Below are positions 48,336 through 61,955 of a stretch of 64,000 nucleotides of DNA, in pieces. A program made the translations under genes and the position numbers. Every line of letters begins with the position of its first letter. Position 1 is the stretch's first letter. Source of the stretch: Oxytricha trifallax (Eukaryota > Ciliophora > Spirotrichea > Sporadotrichida > Oxytrichidae); contig ARYC01000045.1 in assembly GCA_000711775.1 (NCBI GenBank), forward strand, positions 310,001 to 374,000. Direction: 5' to 3'. The notes below the pieces were generated by a model that was not told where the DNA came from, ran no database searches, and saw only the letters and a program-made list of their open reading frames with translations.

Positions 48336-51300
48336 AATTAATTAATTTTAATTTTATTTCATTTTCCCAAATCATATCTATTCCTTCGATATTCAGGAAA
48401 CTATAATTAAATAGCATTTTCTTGCAATTTATCATTATTAATTTAAATGCTTAAATATTTTTTAAAATTGTGACATCATTCATTATCATAGTAAGAGTGG
48501 TAGAGTGAGTAAAGTTAAAATTACAAGCATAGTAAGAATGAATTATAAAACTAAAATAAAACTCAATCAATTCAGAAAATCTCAAACGTTTAGCAAAACC
48601 CATTCAATTAAGATTAGCAATAAAAACAGCACTTTAATTTTTATTTGAAATTCATTAATTTTTATGCGTTAACTCAACTATTCTTTTATGAAACAGACAA
48701 ATATATCGATTCTAATTTTAAAAGATACTTTTTTTTAATTATTTCCCCCTTATTTTATTCTATACTGTAATGATTAATAATTGAAATTTTAATTTATACA
48801 TAATACTTTAATCGTAGTGTTAAAACATGGAGATAATGAGAATTTTAAATTAATAGAGTTCCTGTGAAGAATTGTTCAACCATGTTCCCTCCCAAATAAC
48901 TAATAAATTTCAAACATATTTAAATATTGACCTAATTAAAACTTAATACTATCTAATAACAAAAATTTCAAAATATTCCAAAAATAACAACAATAATTTG
49001 GTATTATTTAAACTCACTAAATAAATTTATCTAGTTTTAATGTATTTTAACCAAAAAAATTAAAAATACTAAAAGTTATGGATGCAAATATATTTATAAA
49101 AAATATATCACTTATATCGCTTTATAAAAAATTAAACGCTTTCACTTTATAAAATTTTATTATAATTTAAAAAAGAAATGTCAAAATTCATTTGTTCATT
49201 TAATTCAAGGATTTTGAAATAATTTCATAATCCTATATACCAGGAGAATTTAATCTTGGATTCAATAATATAAACTAATATATTTTTATATAAAAATTAC
49301 TTAAAAGTAATAATAAACAATTGAGCTTGATTAAAATAAGAATGCTTTTTTATACTATTAAAACTCTAACGGTAGCACTTTAGCTACAAGAAAACAAATG
49401 TTGTTGCTAAAAACTATGATTGACCTTGTAGCGAATAATTACAATTATCCGATGAATAGTCTAAATGTCATTATTTATTTAAATTAAACTATAAATTTTG
49501 CATCTTTTCTAATCTAAATAAAATAGTTATAGAGATGTTCATATAAATTAAAATATTAAATTAATTATTTGAAATGAATTGATTTAACGTTATTTTATGA
49601 ATGTCAAGCGATTACAAGGCGAATGAATTGCATATGCTGCTTTGAACATTAACTAAAAGTCTCGGTTTAATAGAAACCCATATTTCTTTTAGTTAAAGCT
49701 ATTAAGTATTTTAAATTAAAATTCATAATAAGCCCGCTCAAAAGCCTTCGTCACTAAGTCGCTTATTTCTGATAAAAAAAAATATTCAGTTGATGATAAT
49801 CACAAAAAATTCTTAAATTGTGATGTTTTTATCTTGTAAACTACAATCTTTTATTACAATATTTTGAATAGTCACTTATATGATAACTATCTTAACAAGG
49901 GTAAAGAGATATATAATCCAATCAAACTTAAAAATTAAACTTAAAATAAGAGCAAATAACACCCTTGAAAGTGTTTTATAAATAAAAATTCATAAATTCA
50001 TTAAATTTTTATAATTAAAGTGCCCTCAGAGTTAGATGTAAACATATTTATGAGAATTTAAGCTCAATTTGTCAACTCCTAAATAATATGTAAAAAACAT
50101 CAAAATTGAGAAATATATGGAATCTTCTCTTCTCTTCCCTGAGCTAATATATAATCTACTACACTCTATAAATAGAATAAATTTCACAATTAAGAGGTTT
50201 GCAACATAATAAAGCTTCATCAAGGAAATGAGTTTTATTGAGCAGCTTTAGATTCATTTACATTAGAGAGAATAAAATGATTATAGCATGCTTCAAATCT
50301 CAAGCATCATAATTTCAAATAAATTATTCATATTTATTTGTTATTGCTTATTTAACTAAAGAATATTCTAAACTCTAAATAATACAAGTTTGTAATATAG
50401 CATTTTTATAATTTATAATAGGTACTGTAATCATAGACTCAAAATAATGCTTAAGTACTCATTAGAAGTATAATAGTTAGCCTAATTAGTTTTGCGAATT
50501 AAAGTCAAAAATTAAAAATACTTTTCTAACTAATTATTATTCTATATATGAAAATGTAATCTATAAATAATTCAATTCAAGTAATAGTAGTTTATATTTT
50601 TTATAAAAAAAATACTTTATAATATTAAATCTGTAAATCTTAACCCAATTAAAGTAGAAAACAAACTATATTATTATATAAATTCAAAGGAATTAAGGAA
50701 TTATAATTTAAAAATATTAAATAAAGCAAGTCATTTATCATTTTTATTTTTTGATTTTATTTAAAACTTTAGGATATAATGCAATTTAATTGCGAAAATT
50801 AAAAATATTACAGCTAAAATCTTTTTTCTTACGAAAAAATTCAATTAATTTAATAGAAACCACTAAATTTTATTAACTAACATATGAAAGTAAGTTAGCC
50901 CTTAAACACTTATTGCATGTATTTCACTTTCATATACTTATATATTCCTTGATTGTATATGCTTATCGTAATAATAATAAAATAAAAGCATCTTTAAGAG
51001 GGCATAACCTACAAGTATATCTAAAGCTAACAATGAACTTAATTTGTTAGTTTTATTATAAGCATCTCAGTAAATAATAATTTATTTAATTATCAATAAA
51101 TGAAGAAAAAAAGATTACCGAAATTTGTGGAAAAATAAATCGATTTACAAATAGAAAATATTACTAGATTTAATTTTAAAACATTTAACACAAAATTATA
51201 CAAAATTTAATTTAAAATTTGATTTTAAGTTTTATTAAAAAGAATTAAATTTATAAAATTGACAATTAAAATTTGAATTCATTTTTTATAAATTATTAAA

Positions 51301-51689
51301 CTTAATGACTTGATAATTCGCTATTTGTTTAAATTGAATCTCAAATAGTGGAATATTGCCTTAGACCTAAAATCTCAATCCTCTTTTAATTTCCTCAGAC
51401 TTATCTTAAAAGAACCCTTGAAATATAATAAAATATATAGAGCACTCTAAATAATAAATATAAATAAGTTTTAAAGTTTAAGAATGAACAAGAGGGATTT
51501 AATTTATATAAAAATAGTAATAATATAAAAAAATGTTATGAAAATAATATTTCTTTTATAAATTGCTATTTCATAAATATTCTTTTGTTTTTAATATAAA
51601 GAGAATTTAAAATTTGGGAGAAATGAAATTTACAACCAAATATTTATTCCAAATTAATCTAATTACTAGTTTTACTCACTAATCAAACA
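48336..51689. other. AT-rich, apparently empty region
   Basis: About 3.3 kb, very AT-rich. Open frames are short and of chance composition (Ile, Lys, Asn, Phe, Tyr). No RNA gene, transposon end or repeat is recognised. Probably germline-limited intergenic DNA. Confidence 0.5.
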
Positions 51690-53880
51690 ACTACTCAATC
51701 TCTTCTAGGGAGGCTTTCACTGACTCCTGATGCTATTATGAATACTTGCCTCTTCTGACCTCCTGTGCCTGGGGCTAGATGATCTTGTATACCAATCATA
51801 GATCTTGTCCATCTCCAAATTCATGAGGAGGGTGAGGATCTTCTCAGGAAGAATGGGAAACTTGGCAAAGATCTTTCTTAGGAATGTGTGAAGCTAGTCC
51901 TTCGAGTTCTCTTTCAAGATTTGCAGCAGGTCCTGTATCTCCTGGACCTTCGACTGAAGGGTGGTCTTCTTGTAGGTGGCGGGGTCGTTTCTCTTGAATG
52001 AGCGATCGATATCCTGCTTGAAGTGTTGGAGATCTGCGCATAGTACGGTCATCTACTGCCAGTGCCCTGCCATGAGGTCTTCAGCCTAGTGAACTGGGGT
52101 GCCCCTAATTTTCTCATAACTTCGTTAACTCTAGGCAGCTCTGGAAACGACGTGAGGTGATGACGGTAATGGTGAATAAGGACAAACTGATCTTTGACTT
52201 TTAGAAGGGATTGCATGAGCTTTGCCTCTTTCTAGGAGCTAATGGTCTAAGTCATCCTATGAAAACTGCAGCTCTTGGGAGGTTTTGGTGCAATTTTTCT
52301 CTAATCAAATTAAAATGTTTAAATTAATATATTACAAATAGTAGTTTATTAAATATAATGAAGGGGTTTTGAATTTGATATTTCTGATTAATAATACTAA
52401 CCACAAATTTTTCACAAAGGCATTTTGGGAAAAAAACAGTATTGCAAACGAAAGCAAAAAGGAATTTTCGACTGGGAGGCTGACAGAGGCACTACCCAAT
52501 TTTCCACCTTCTGATCTACGGAGATGGAATGTCAGACTCAGACATGTACTCCAGGGGCCGAGATATTTAAGCATCTTTATTGGGGTTGACATGCCGGACT
52601 GAACTTTGGAACTCTCAAATCCCAATTATACTAGGAACAATTGAATCTGACATTCCTCAAGCTTAAGTGGTCCAGTGCTGCGACCAGGGTCATCTGCTGA
52701 AACTCGTGCTGGAGCATGTGCCTGTCCATCTGCGAGACTTTGAGCACTAATGCATACTCTTCTAACGCAGTTGCTTCCTTTAGGTGCTGCGAAAAGGGAT
52801 ATTACTAATTTGCACTGCCGGATTCCCTCTAAGCTAGAAGGAATTCCTCTGAACAACAGTGTATTCGCCTTGGCGGATTCACTTCTAATCGTAAAGTAAT
52901 TCGATTGTGTATTTAATCTTACTAGAAGTCTGTAGGAGGAATCCTGAGTAGCCTCAATATCTGTCAATTTGGTAGGATCAGATGTAGCTAGAGTGTGATC
53001 AGTGTTAGCATAGTTGTTCATGATGAATACCGCAAGGATATTATCGTCAACATTGCCGTTAATGAATTTAGTCGTAGGATATTCGGACAAGCTAGCTAAG
53101 GATATCGAAAGTCTAGGAAATGTGATGCATGCTCTTGCCAATCTCGACTCAATTATCAGCATAAAGGAAGGCAGTTGTGTCTTCTATGAGAACATAACCT
53201 AACTTGGAGTAGGCCATAGCAAAATATGAAGTTAATGGGACATCATCACTAGTTTGGTCGGAGGACCGGTCTTGGCCCAGAGTGGGAGATTGACTGGCTA
53301 AATCAGTTGTTCAAAACCATGAGATCAGGTAGCATCCTATACCAGGCCTAGCTAAGGGCGTCGTCTCCTACTGATCACTCATATCCTGTTTAGTTGTCAC
53401 ATCAGTGAAGGTATTAATGGTAAAAGTTGTTATTTTTAACTAAAGCTCTCTCTGCCCCACCTCTGACCTTGGGCGTGTTTGCTCTAATTGGTATTGAAGC
53501 TCGCTATCGTATAGTCTGATCCATCGTTTCCTTGTTGCCCACTTCGGACATATTGGTGCCTTCAAACAGGGAAAGTTATGTTTCTAACGGAGGCCCGCAT
53601 CTCAACGCTGAGTTTTTCGATCTCTCTGTATGGGTAGTGACATTTTCGCCGAAGATGGTGGCCATCACGTCGTGAATCTCTTTCTTCGATCTCTTACTAA
53701 TATTCACATTGTCTAGACAGCGCAGCTTGGCCTCGAAGATCGCGGCATCGAGCGTGTGAGTGGGCTCGAAGTGCCCCTGCATGTGGGGAGGCAGCTTCTG
53801 CAAGTCTAGCTTTGCCTGTCTATGATGAGAGAAAAGGTACTATGTCCTTTGACAAGGGCTCAGCATTCGAAATGGGTGCT
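51690..53880 (-). other. GC-rich block of broken, unrecognised reading frames
   Basis: Composition changes abruptly from about 20-25% GC to near 45-50% at 51.7 kb and back at 53.9 kb. The minus strand holds several TGA-free stretches in different frames: LQHFKQDIDRSFKRND with LLQILKENSKDQ near 51.8-52.0 kb, LIHHYRHHLTSFPELPRV near 52.15 kb, a 178-codon stretch at 52626-53162 (TSDPTKLTDIEATQDSSY), and MQGHFEPTHTLDAAIFEAKL near 53.75 kb. TAG and TAA occur inside some of them, so ciliate code is plausible. I recognise no family. It could be a gene cut by unresolved IESs or introns, or a decayed insertion of foreign or virus-like origin. It looks broken; I do not attempt to join the pieces. Confidence 0.45.
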
Positions 53881-53978
53881 TTGGGTTTTATTATAATTAT
53901 TAATAGTGGATATTAGGAATAAATTTTAACTCAAATCACTCATTTAATTTCGTTGCTTTTTAATTTTTCAAGACCCCC

Positions 53979-54014
<36 letters not shown>

Positions 54015-55516
54015 GTGCTATGTTTAATTTCTTAAAAGCAAACAAATCTCTTATAATAATTAAAATATATAACTATTCTTTAGTTTAAATTTAAAATTAC
54101 AACCACCTTATTTGATTTCAATTTATTCTTTTAAAATAAAATCTAAAAATAATAAGTCTTTTTAAAAAGATAATTTCTTGATTATATTTAAATGGTCATA
54201 AATATAAATAAAATAAGAGTTTTAATTTATATTTGCTAGAAATTTAAGATCTATATATAAACGATAAAACATTATTGATCGTTTATATATATATATATAT
54301 ATATATCTTAATATAATAAGCCAAATCGAACATTTATGGATTTTATATGCTACTAATTTAAGATTATATATAAATTACATATTTTGATAAATGAATGATA
54401 ATAATTTTTATTTTTATTTTTTAGATATTTCAAAGACCTTAATTATAATTATATAAAATTATAATGAGGCAAATATTTATACAATTAAAAATAATTAAAC
54501 ACAATCTATATGATATGCTTTATTAATAGTTCTATTAGTTATTTAGTTTGTTTTAGCATTGAAATTAATTCTGGAATACAAAATCAATCTAGAAGGACAA
54601 TTCAAAAATATTTGATATCAGGAATTATGTCTCAAACCAGTTTAGCGGCATGAATTTTGGTATGCACATCGGCTCCCATACTGTCGTGAGCTCAAACGTA
54701 TTAGCTCAATTAACTTTTGAAAATTTAAAATTTTCTACAACAATCAAACAAAATTAAATATAAAGTTCAACATATTTACTATTATAATAATTAACTAATC
54801 TAAATTTAAGTATAGCATATACTTTTTCCCAAAAAATATTAATTATAATTTTTTATTTAAAAATTAGTAGGGAGAAAAGTTAACAATTAAGAGCTACTAA
54901 AGGGAATCATTCTATCAAAAAATATTAAGCCTGTATAAGTGCGCAATAAATCTAATAACTCTCCTTCTTCAGTATTATGTGTTTGAAATTTTAATGAGAT
55001 TAATAGTCTCTATGCATTTAACTCCTTTGAATTTACTAATCGTCTAAAAACGTATATTTCGATGTCTAAGACCCTTTTTTCAAATCGAATGCTATAATCT
55101 AATTTTGATCGAATGAATCATAAATATTTAAACCATATAAAATTCATTATATTTTTAAATTTAAAAAAATGGGGAACTCTATAAATAATTTAATCACAGT
55201 TTAATTAACAATGTAATAATTTTACCTATCTATCTATTAATAAATTCATATCTAATACTCATACCTATTCATTTTCAGTAATTTCTAACTGATATATTAA
55301 ATATATAAGTTAATTATAAAATAGTTTGAACCATTAAATTTATTTCTTGAATATATATTATTTAGTTTTCGCTGTACAAATATAATAATTTGATAAAATA
55401 CTAATATACTGAAGTTTATTGTATATTAATTATTTTACGGCTTTCACTTCTATCAAACATACACTATTGTATAATTGAATTATTAACTTGATACATAGCT
55501 TTTGTTATTAATTTTT
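53881..55516. other. AT-rich region with TA microsatellites
   Basis: About 1.6 kb without a credible gene. A (TA)n tract lies at about 53980-54011 and another at about 54280-54306. The second is preceded by ATATATAAACGAT, which forms an inverted repeat with ATCGTTTATATAT. Confidence 0.6.
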
Positions 55517-58500
55517 TCAAAAATATATGTTATAATTCATTCTGAGAAAATGCGATACCCTGGCATAAAATGCGTGTCTTATTATTGAACCTCTCTTCCA
55601 TTTCCATTAAGCACGCTTGTGAGGGGGTTTGAGAAAGTTTTCTTTTAAGTGTTTCTGCTTGTAGCATTGTAACTTGGACCTGAAATCACCCAGTTATACA
55701 TATTCTTTTGCAAAGTTGTCTCTTTTTCTCTTATAATAAGCTTTGATTCGAGTGGGTAACTTTGAAATTAATGACCTTAAACCACTAAGAAACGGTATAA
55801 AGGTATTCAAAAATATGAGCAACAAATCGTAATTTAACAAAAAAGAATTATAAAAATATCTTAAAGGCACTTCATCTTTTTGATACTCAGCAAAGAAAGT
55901 TTAACTTTAAATTTAAGAAAGTTTCTCCTCTAAATCTTAAATTAGTTCCTTTAAGGGGTTTTGAGTTTGATCTTGTATTAATTAGGCAAGATTATTATAA
56001 AAATCATTTTTATACTATAGAATATAATCCCCTAAATCAAATATACATTTCAAATTAATATAAAGTACTTTAACTTACTCTGTTGTATTATAAATAATTT
56101 AGAAGTCTTGCCAACTATTATTAAGGCAAATGTACGCTAATATTTACTTACTCTACATCAAATAATTAGTGATATTAATATGAGGTTTAGATGTTTTTAC
56201 CCATTCATTGTTTATAAGTAGTTCATGTATTTGCTAATTTTTCACAACTAACTCGACTTAACTAGATCTCTGCAAATGAGATTGGTAAAGGGATTTGAGT
56301 TTGAAAATCGTTGACTTTAGCCTAAGTAAGTCCTCATTTTTTTTTTTTGCAATCATTTCAGGGAGCACCTTCATAGAAGCCAAAATTTTAAGCGAAAAAA
56401 GTTTGTACTTTTTTACCTGATAATAGCCTTGCAACCAGTTACAAGTCCCTTGATCCAGTATTTTATCCTTAGTTAAGGCAAGTATCTTTTTGAAATGATT
56501 CTTTGGTGAAATTGTGGTGATAGTCATCATAAATAATCCTTTTTACTGTAAAGTACTTTAACTCTTAGAAGGTGATCTCTTAGGAGAAGGAGATCTACTG
56601 CGATTCAAATTTGTTGATTCATCTTCTCTTAATTATCTAATATGATGCTCTCTATCCTTATATGTCTCGATATCAACTTCTTTTTTGTTTTCGTTTTTAA
56701 CTAGGCACGAAGTCACCAGCAAACTTTAAAGGATGCTTCCTACATTTAGCATTGAAACTGTGTAGTTATTTGGTTAAGATCTTATATGAGGAACTAAAAT
56801 TGTGATTGGCATAATTTCTCTTGAATCAATTGGTAATCCTCTTATGTTCAAATTTCTCCCTATTATAAATAACTAACTAACTAGAAAGTATGTTGATATT
56901 TTATTGTACTTAATTAGATAGCTACTTCTCTTAGAATATTAATTCATCACCATCCTTATCTCTAATATCTTCATTGTCTAAGAATATCGGTGCTACAATA
57001 ATTACATTTTAGTCAATTTTTGAAGTGAATGCATCTCCTTCGTTATGAACTTCAAAATCTATATACACTTGATTATAGTTGAAATAATCCTCATTTTTCC
57101 TGAAAGTCTTAACTCTTTAGTATAAAGCATCATAAACTATATCTTCCTTATCCAGTAGTTAAGCAAGTAACTTGCAATATTTTTGATTCAGGCTTGTTAC
57201 TATAACTGTTTAAAAGTTTTTACTAAGTTCTTATAAAGCTTCCACTGATCCATGTCTCATGACTAGTTAATAAGTGTCGTCTGAAAGATTCTTTTGAGTT
57301 ATTTCCCCAATAAGTCCATCAAAATATAGAATGACAAGTTAAAAGTCTTTAAATGATGGCCTTCGACGAAATTCGATTCTTTTACTTTGAAATTCATAAA
57401 TTTAATCAGTTCTAGGTTGTAAATACTTCCCGAGAATTTCTGATTGTAAAGTTTCCTATCTGAATGGTTAAATTACTTCCTAATCTTAAATCTTTAGTTT
57501 TTCAGTTGATTATCTAATCATGTTTTTAGTTATTCTTTGAATTTTGATGCCTTATTTCTGGGCTCCAACTTTTATGTCTTACTTTGATATTAAAACTCTT
57601 TTTGAGATATTTTCATCAATTTTACCTTGCTGTTTTAAGTCTTCTAAGAACATCATTTGGTTCTTGTATTTGTTTGGATTATACTTTTAGAAAAAGTTTA
57701 TATAGTACAAAATCAAAAGAAGAATAGTTTACTTTACGAAGTATTAGAATTCTATGAAACAAGTTGTGGTTCCTCATAAACATTTTGAAGCTATATTTTA
57801 CTAAGTTAAGATGATTGAATTTTCGAAGTAAGTTGAGCAGTTAAATGAAAGTTATCTTTAGATACAAGTAAAGATTAGGGATTCAAGCTATTTTCTAGAA
57901 TAGACTCCTCTAAAGAAACCTTTCTTTAATACTTAGGCCCTTTTATATTTGGTGATTGATATGCGTTATTAGCATAGTTATCATGATGAAGGTAACCTTT
58001 TGCTGACTTATTTTAAAGACTGTTTAATTGATCTTCATAATTAAAAGAAGGTTTGTTAATTTAAAACTATTGTTACAGTTAGAGGATGATCTATTCATTG
58101 CTTGATTGAGTCTGAGATTTAGGAGAGGCTATATGGTTATAGTAATTATCGAAAGCTGATTAGTTCGATTTATGAAACATGTTATTTATGCTGTCACAAA
58201 CATTCAAAGGTTTGTTACAGTATTAGTTTGAAGCGGCTATGATGCTATTATTTATGCAATTTTTCCTTGCATCAATCTAGCCTATCATAGACTTCGGAGT
58301 ATTTCTATTTTTTACTAATTAGGAAGCAGTATTAAATGCATTTGCATTGCTATTGACATTTATTCCTGCATTATTTTGAATTCCTTTGTATAGGTATTGA
58401 TCTTCACTAGGTTCAGTAGAAGTAGTTGAAACTACAAATTTCTAGGATTCCTTAAAATTGAAGTAGTTATTAAGTTCTTCATCTGAACTTTTGAATTTGT

Positions 58501-59173
58501 GTTTTTCATCTAGCAACATCAGCTACTTCGAGGTTTTTGTAGCTGATCTTTTTGGATCTGGCACTTACTTAAGTTGATTGGTGGAAATATGAATGTCTGG
58601 TAAGAAGCAGGTGCCTGGCCCTCCTCCCATTGTGATAGCGGTTGGGGCCAAAGTATTTTAGACTGAGGCAAGTTACTAATTTAAATTTAGCATTCCTGTA
58701 TTTGTTATAGTAGCTGTTGCTCCGTGGTTCAGTCTCGCAGAATCTAAGTATTTATCAGAGGACGATGCATTATTTTTTCTTTTGAAATTTTTCTCTGATG
58801 ACTGAAAAGTCATAAACATAGTGCTCTAGATGTGACTATGAGAGTTTTAAGAATGAGGATTGTTCTCAAAACCTTGATCTTGTCCTAATTACTAGGCAAA
58901 GCTGAAGGGAACAGTCTGAGCTATGATAGAATCATTTTATTTGAGCTGTCCTTTTAATATAATATCACCATCTTTACCTTTATTTATCCGGCTTTTAATT
59001 TATTTTGATAGACTCTGTCTTCTTGCAAAGGATTTAACTTAATTTTGCTGGATCTTTGAAAATTATTGCTAGTTTTATTGATTTTTTGTAGTTGGGAGGG
59101 AAAGACCATTCGAAGGCTTGACTGTAGATCCTATGTGATTTATTGAAGGATTTCGGTGTGGGGGCTCTGACAT
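55517..59173 (-). CDS. Large low-complexity protein with HAD-like segment
   Basis: Not firmly recognised. Seen: start MSEPPHRNPSINHIGSTVKP at 59173, then about 475 codons of Ser/Asn/Gln-rich sequence without TGA to about 57,730, where an IES or intron intervenes. The next block carries FQLVILYFDGLIGEITQKNL, then YQLVMRHGSVEALQELSKN, VIVTSLNQKYCKLLAQLL and VYDALYQRVKTF. The order hydrophobic strand, xFDG, then a T/SxL strand resembles HAD-superfamily phosphatases such as FCP1-type, but the first Asp of the DxDG motif is Tyr. Further blocks are GRNLNIRGLPIDSREIMPI and a Ser/Pro-rich RSRSPSPKRSPSKS. A basic C-terminus (YYKRKRDNFAKEYVQ) ends at TGA, complement of 55517-55519. If HAD-like, it is probably inactive. 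Several joins between 55,950 and 56,900 are unresolved. Confidence 0.55.
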
Positions 59174-60302
59174 GGCAACTTAATTATTATGATGATTTAT
59201 GTGAATCACACATATTTAGCAAAATTAAAAAGAAGAAATTTGATCCAGTATTACTAAATAATGAATAATTTGTAAATCTTTTAAAATTTTAGTTCGAATA
59301 AACTATAAACTTTTGATCTAAACCGGTTTTGTTGATGGTAGAAGAGATTTTCATCGCATCATAGGAATAATAAGTTAACCTTAATTTACTGATCATAAAT
59401 TAAATTAAATTATGCTTTTAAAGTAAACTCAAGATATCCACTTACTTGCCCTATTTTAAAAGTTTTAATTAAACAAATTTTATTTGAATATATGAGTCAT
59501 TTATGACATTGAATCTCTTCTAGCTCACACTATTTTTTAAAAACTAATTAGCAAACTAATAATATTTGAGCCAGATCTAAGGATTGTTATAATGTTTAAA
59601 ATAAATCACAGGTGATTAATGCGATGATTAAGAGCCTGAAGTCATATGATTTGATTGAAAAGGAGCCTGCCTATTTGTATAGCTATTTTAAGGTTTTGGA
59701 GGATCCTTGAACGACGCCTTTCTTCTGAATTTATGATTTTAAGCTATGCTTCTACTCATTATACTCCCACTGTATTATTCTAATTTCTCCATAATCTATA
59801 ATTAATTTATGATGAATATTTCTACTATAATTATAAACTTGAAACCTCAAATTATGTGGGTATATTAAATAATTATTATAATGTTGATAGAATTATTATA
59901 AAATTTCTATAAACAATTAAAATAAATATATTCAACCCTAAAATTTGATTTCTTTTTATCTAAATTATAAATAAAAAAATATAAATATATATGAGATTGT
60001 ACAATATCAAATCTAATGTTTTTGAAAATAAATGGATTATTAAATATAAATTAATATATAAATATTCCACGCTAGTATATCTAAAGTAGAAAAAATTAAC
60101 TTAAATATATTTGCGACAAATTATAATAGTAGAACCTCAAACTTGCTGTTTATTAGTAAATCTCAATTATTTAAAAAACATGTATTAATAATAATAATGT
60201 CTTTATTTATATTTTTATAAATTGACAACAAATTACAATAAGAATTTACCTATTTGAATTTAATTAGAAATAGATTAAATTTAAACTAAATAATTGATAA
60301 AA
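59174..60302. other. Intergenic region with one short ORF
   Basis: Mostly AT-rich. On the plus strand about 59568-59711 a 47-codon frame (QVINAMIKSLKSYDLIEKEP, ending FKVLEDP at TGA) has better composition than its surroundings. It could be an orphan coding segment or chance. From 59,720 to 60,300 nothing is seen. Confidence 0.35.
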
Positions 60303-61802
60303 ATGAAATTGATCTTCTAATTTATATCTATATCAGTTTTAATATCCCCACTTCTTTCTCAATCAATCCTATAAAGTTCTTGTCCTCAATTATACTGTGA
60401 TGACTATTTGGGGAAAGATGTTTGTTACATGCATTCAGGTACAAATCCTGTGACATTCTTGAGATTTACATAATGCCAAGATAGTTCAAAAGTTTGTTAC
60501 ATGGGAGATTAATATGCCTGGCTTGACTCGAAAAAATAATTTTATACATCTGGAATTAAGCCTGCGAACTCATAGATTTTTTAACGTAACACTTTAAAAA
60601 ATTTTTTTATTTACAATAAAAGCCAATTTTATATTCTGGTATTATAGAAATCTTGCAAAAAAAATAAATGCTAATAATTATAAACTTAAGGAAATTGCTT
60701 CGATCCCTTAGACTTCAGATAAAATCTCCTACCAGGAAGAAACTGCTCTTACGACACCCAATGCTTGAGTGGTGTATGTAACACTGCTGGAGTTTGCGCT
60801 GGTAAACCTATTAATGAACCTTGCTCTGAAACTTCAGAATGCGAAATAAATTTGGCTTGTATTTAATCTACAAGGACATTCCCTTGGTAAACCATTTGTA
60901 AGAAACTGCTTTATGAGGAGGATTCATGTGAAGACGACTATTAATGTGGCTATAATATGATATGCTCTTTTAAAACAGCTGCTGATTCATTTAATGATAT
61001 TAAAGTGTGTATGAAAAAATATGATTTACTTGATGGATCTATTACAGGCTATAGAATGTATGAGAGTGATACTTAAAGCGATTCTCTTAAAAATGGATTG
61101 AAATGCAGATCTGGAATATGTAGAGCTAAAAGTGCCACTGAATGTAAAACGAATTTATAGATTCATTTTTTTATCATTTTAACTTACTAATAAAGATACT
61201 TCATAATTAATGTGTATGTGCAAGTATAGTAAACATCACGAGTGATTATGGACCTTAAACAGATAGTACTTTTTACAAGTGTTCAGCAATGAGCCAATAT
61301 AATTCATGTCAATATTTCTAAACTTAAAACCTAAGAAATCATTAGTGAACGAAATTTTGAATTTTTCAGACAATTTATATTTTACGTCCATGATGATGAT
61401 GCGGACGGTAAAAATAACCTAGGTCACTTATCTTTGCCATGCTAATGTTCTCTTGATGGGTCAGTTGGATACTGTCCTCTTCCGTCTTAAACTCAAATTT
61501 AATCCTACCTTGCCGTATTGAAAACTATAGATACATACACTTCAAATTGTCATACGATGGACAGGTATAATTTTGCAGCTTAAATGGAGTGTGGAATTGG
61601 GAAATAATACGTTAACGTTTAGGATTTATACAGCTTAATTGATGCCAAATTTAAATTCGAGTGGTTTGCATTTTCATAGTATTAAAGTAATAGAGCTATC
61701 ACAATACATCCATGTCTGAACAAAGGACATCCAGAAAGTCCCATAAACGTTATCAAATAAACTTAACTATTAAGGAAAATATACTCCAAGACGACTTATT
61801 GA
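60303..61802 (+). CDS. Secreted cysteine-rich protein
   Basis: Seen: start MKLIFQFISISVLISPLLSQ, a clear signal peptide, then a Cys-rich ectodomain with spaced motifs GRNCSYDTQCLSGVC, CAGKPINEPCSETSEC, CEDDYQCGYNMICSF and GLKCRSGICRAKSATEC. These repeats resemble the Cys-rich surface or secreted proteins common in ciliates. No transmembrane helix is seen before TGA near 61800-61802, though the last reading (LLRKIYSKTTY) may be shortened by an unresolved junction. At least two interruptions are indicated, near 60580-60690 (AT-rich) and 61150-61200 (KTN to CVCASIVNITSDYG), plus one near 61330-61390. Function unknown; a cell-surface or extracellular role is inferred from the signal peptide. Confidence 0.6.
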
Positions 61803-61955
61803 TGGAAGAAGGAGACAATAGATATAATTTGTAAAAATACAGTTAACTTATAGTACATGTTAAAAATTATTAAGAAAATTTAAATGTGAGTTACTTAAAA
61901 CTTTTCACTCTATATATTTATAGTTCATTAAACTTATTCTTTTATATGTTTGATT

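Noticed and set aside
50032-50223. 63-codon minus-strand ORF
   Set aside because: Isolated in a 3.3-kb empty region, hydrophobic by base composition only.
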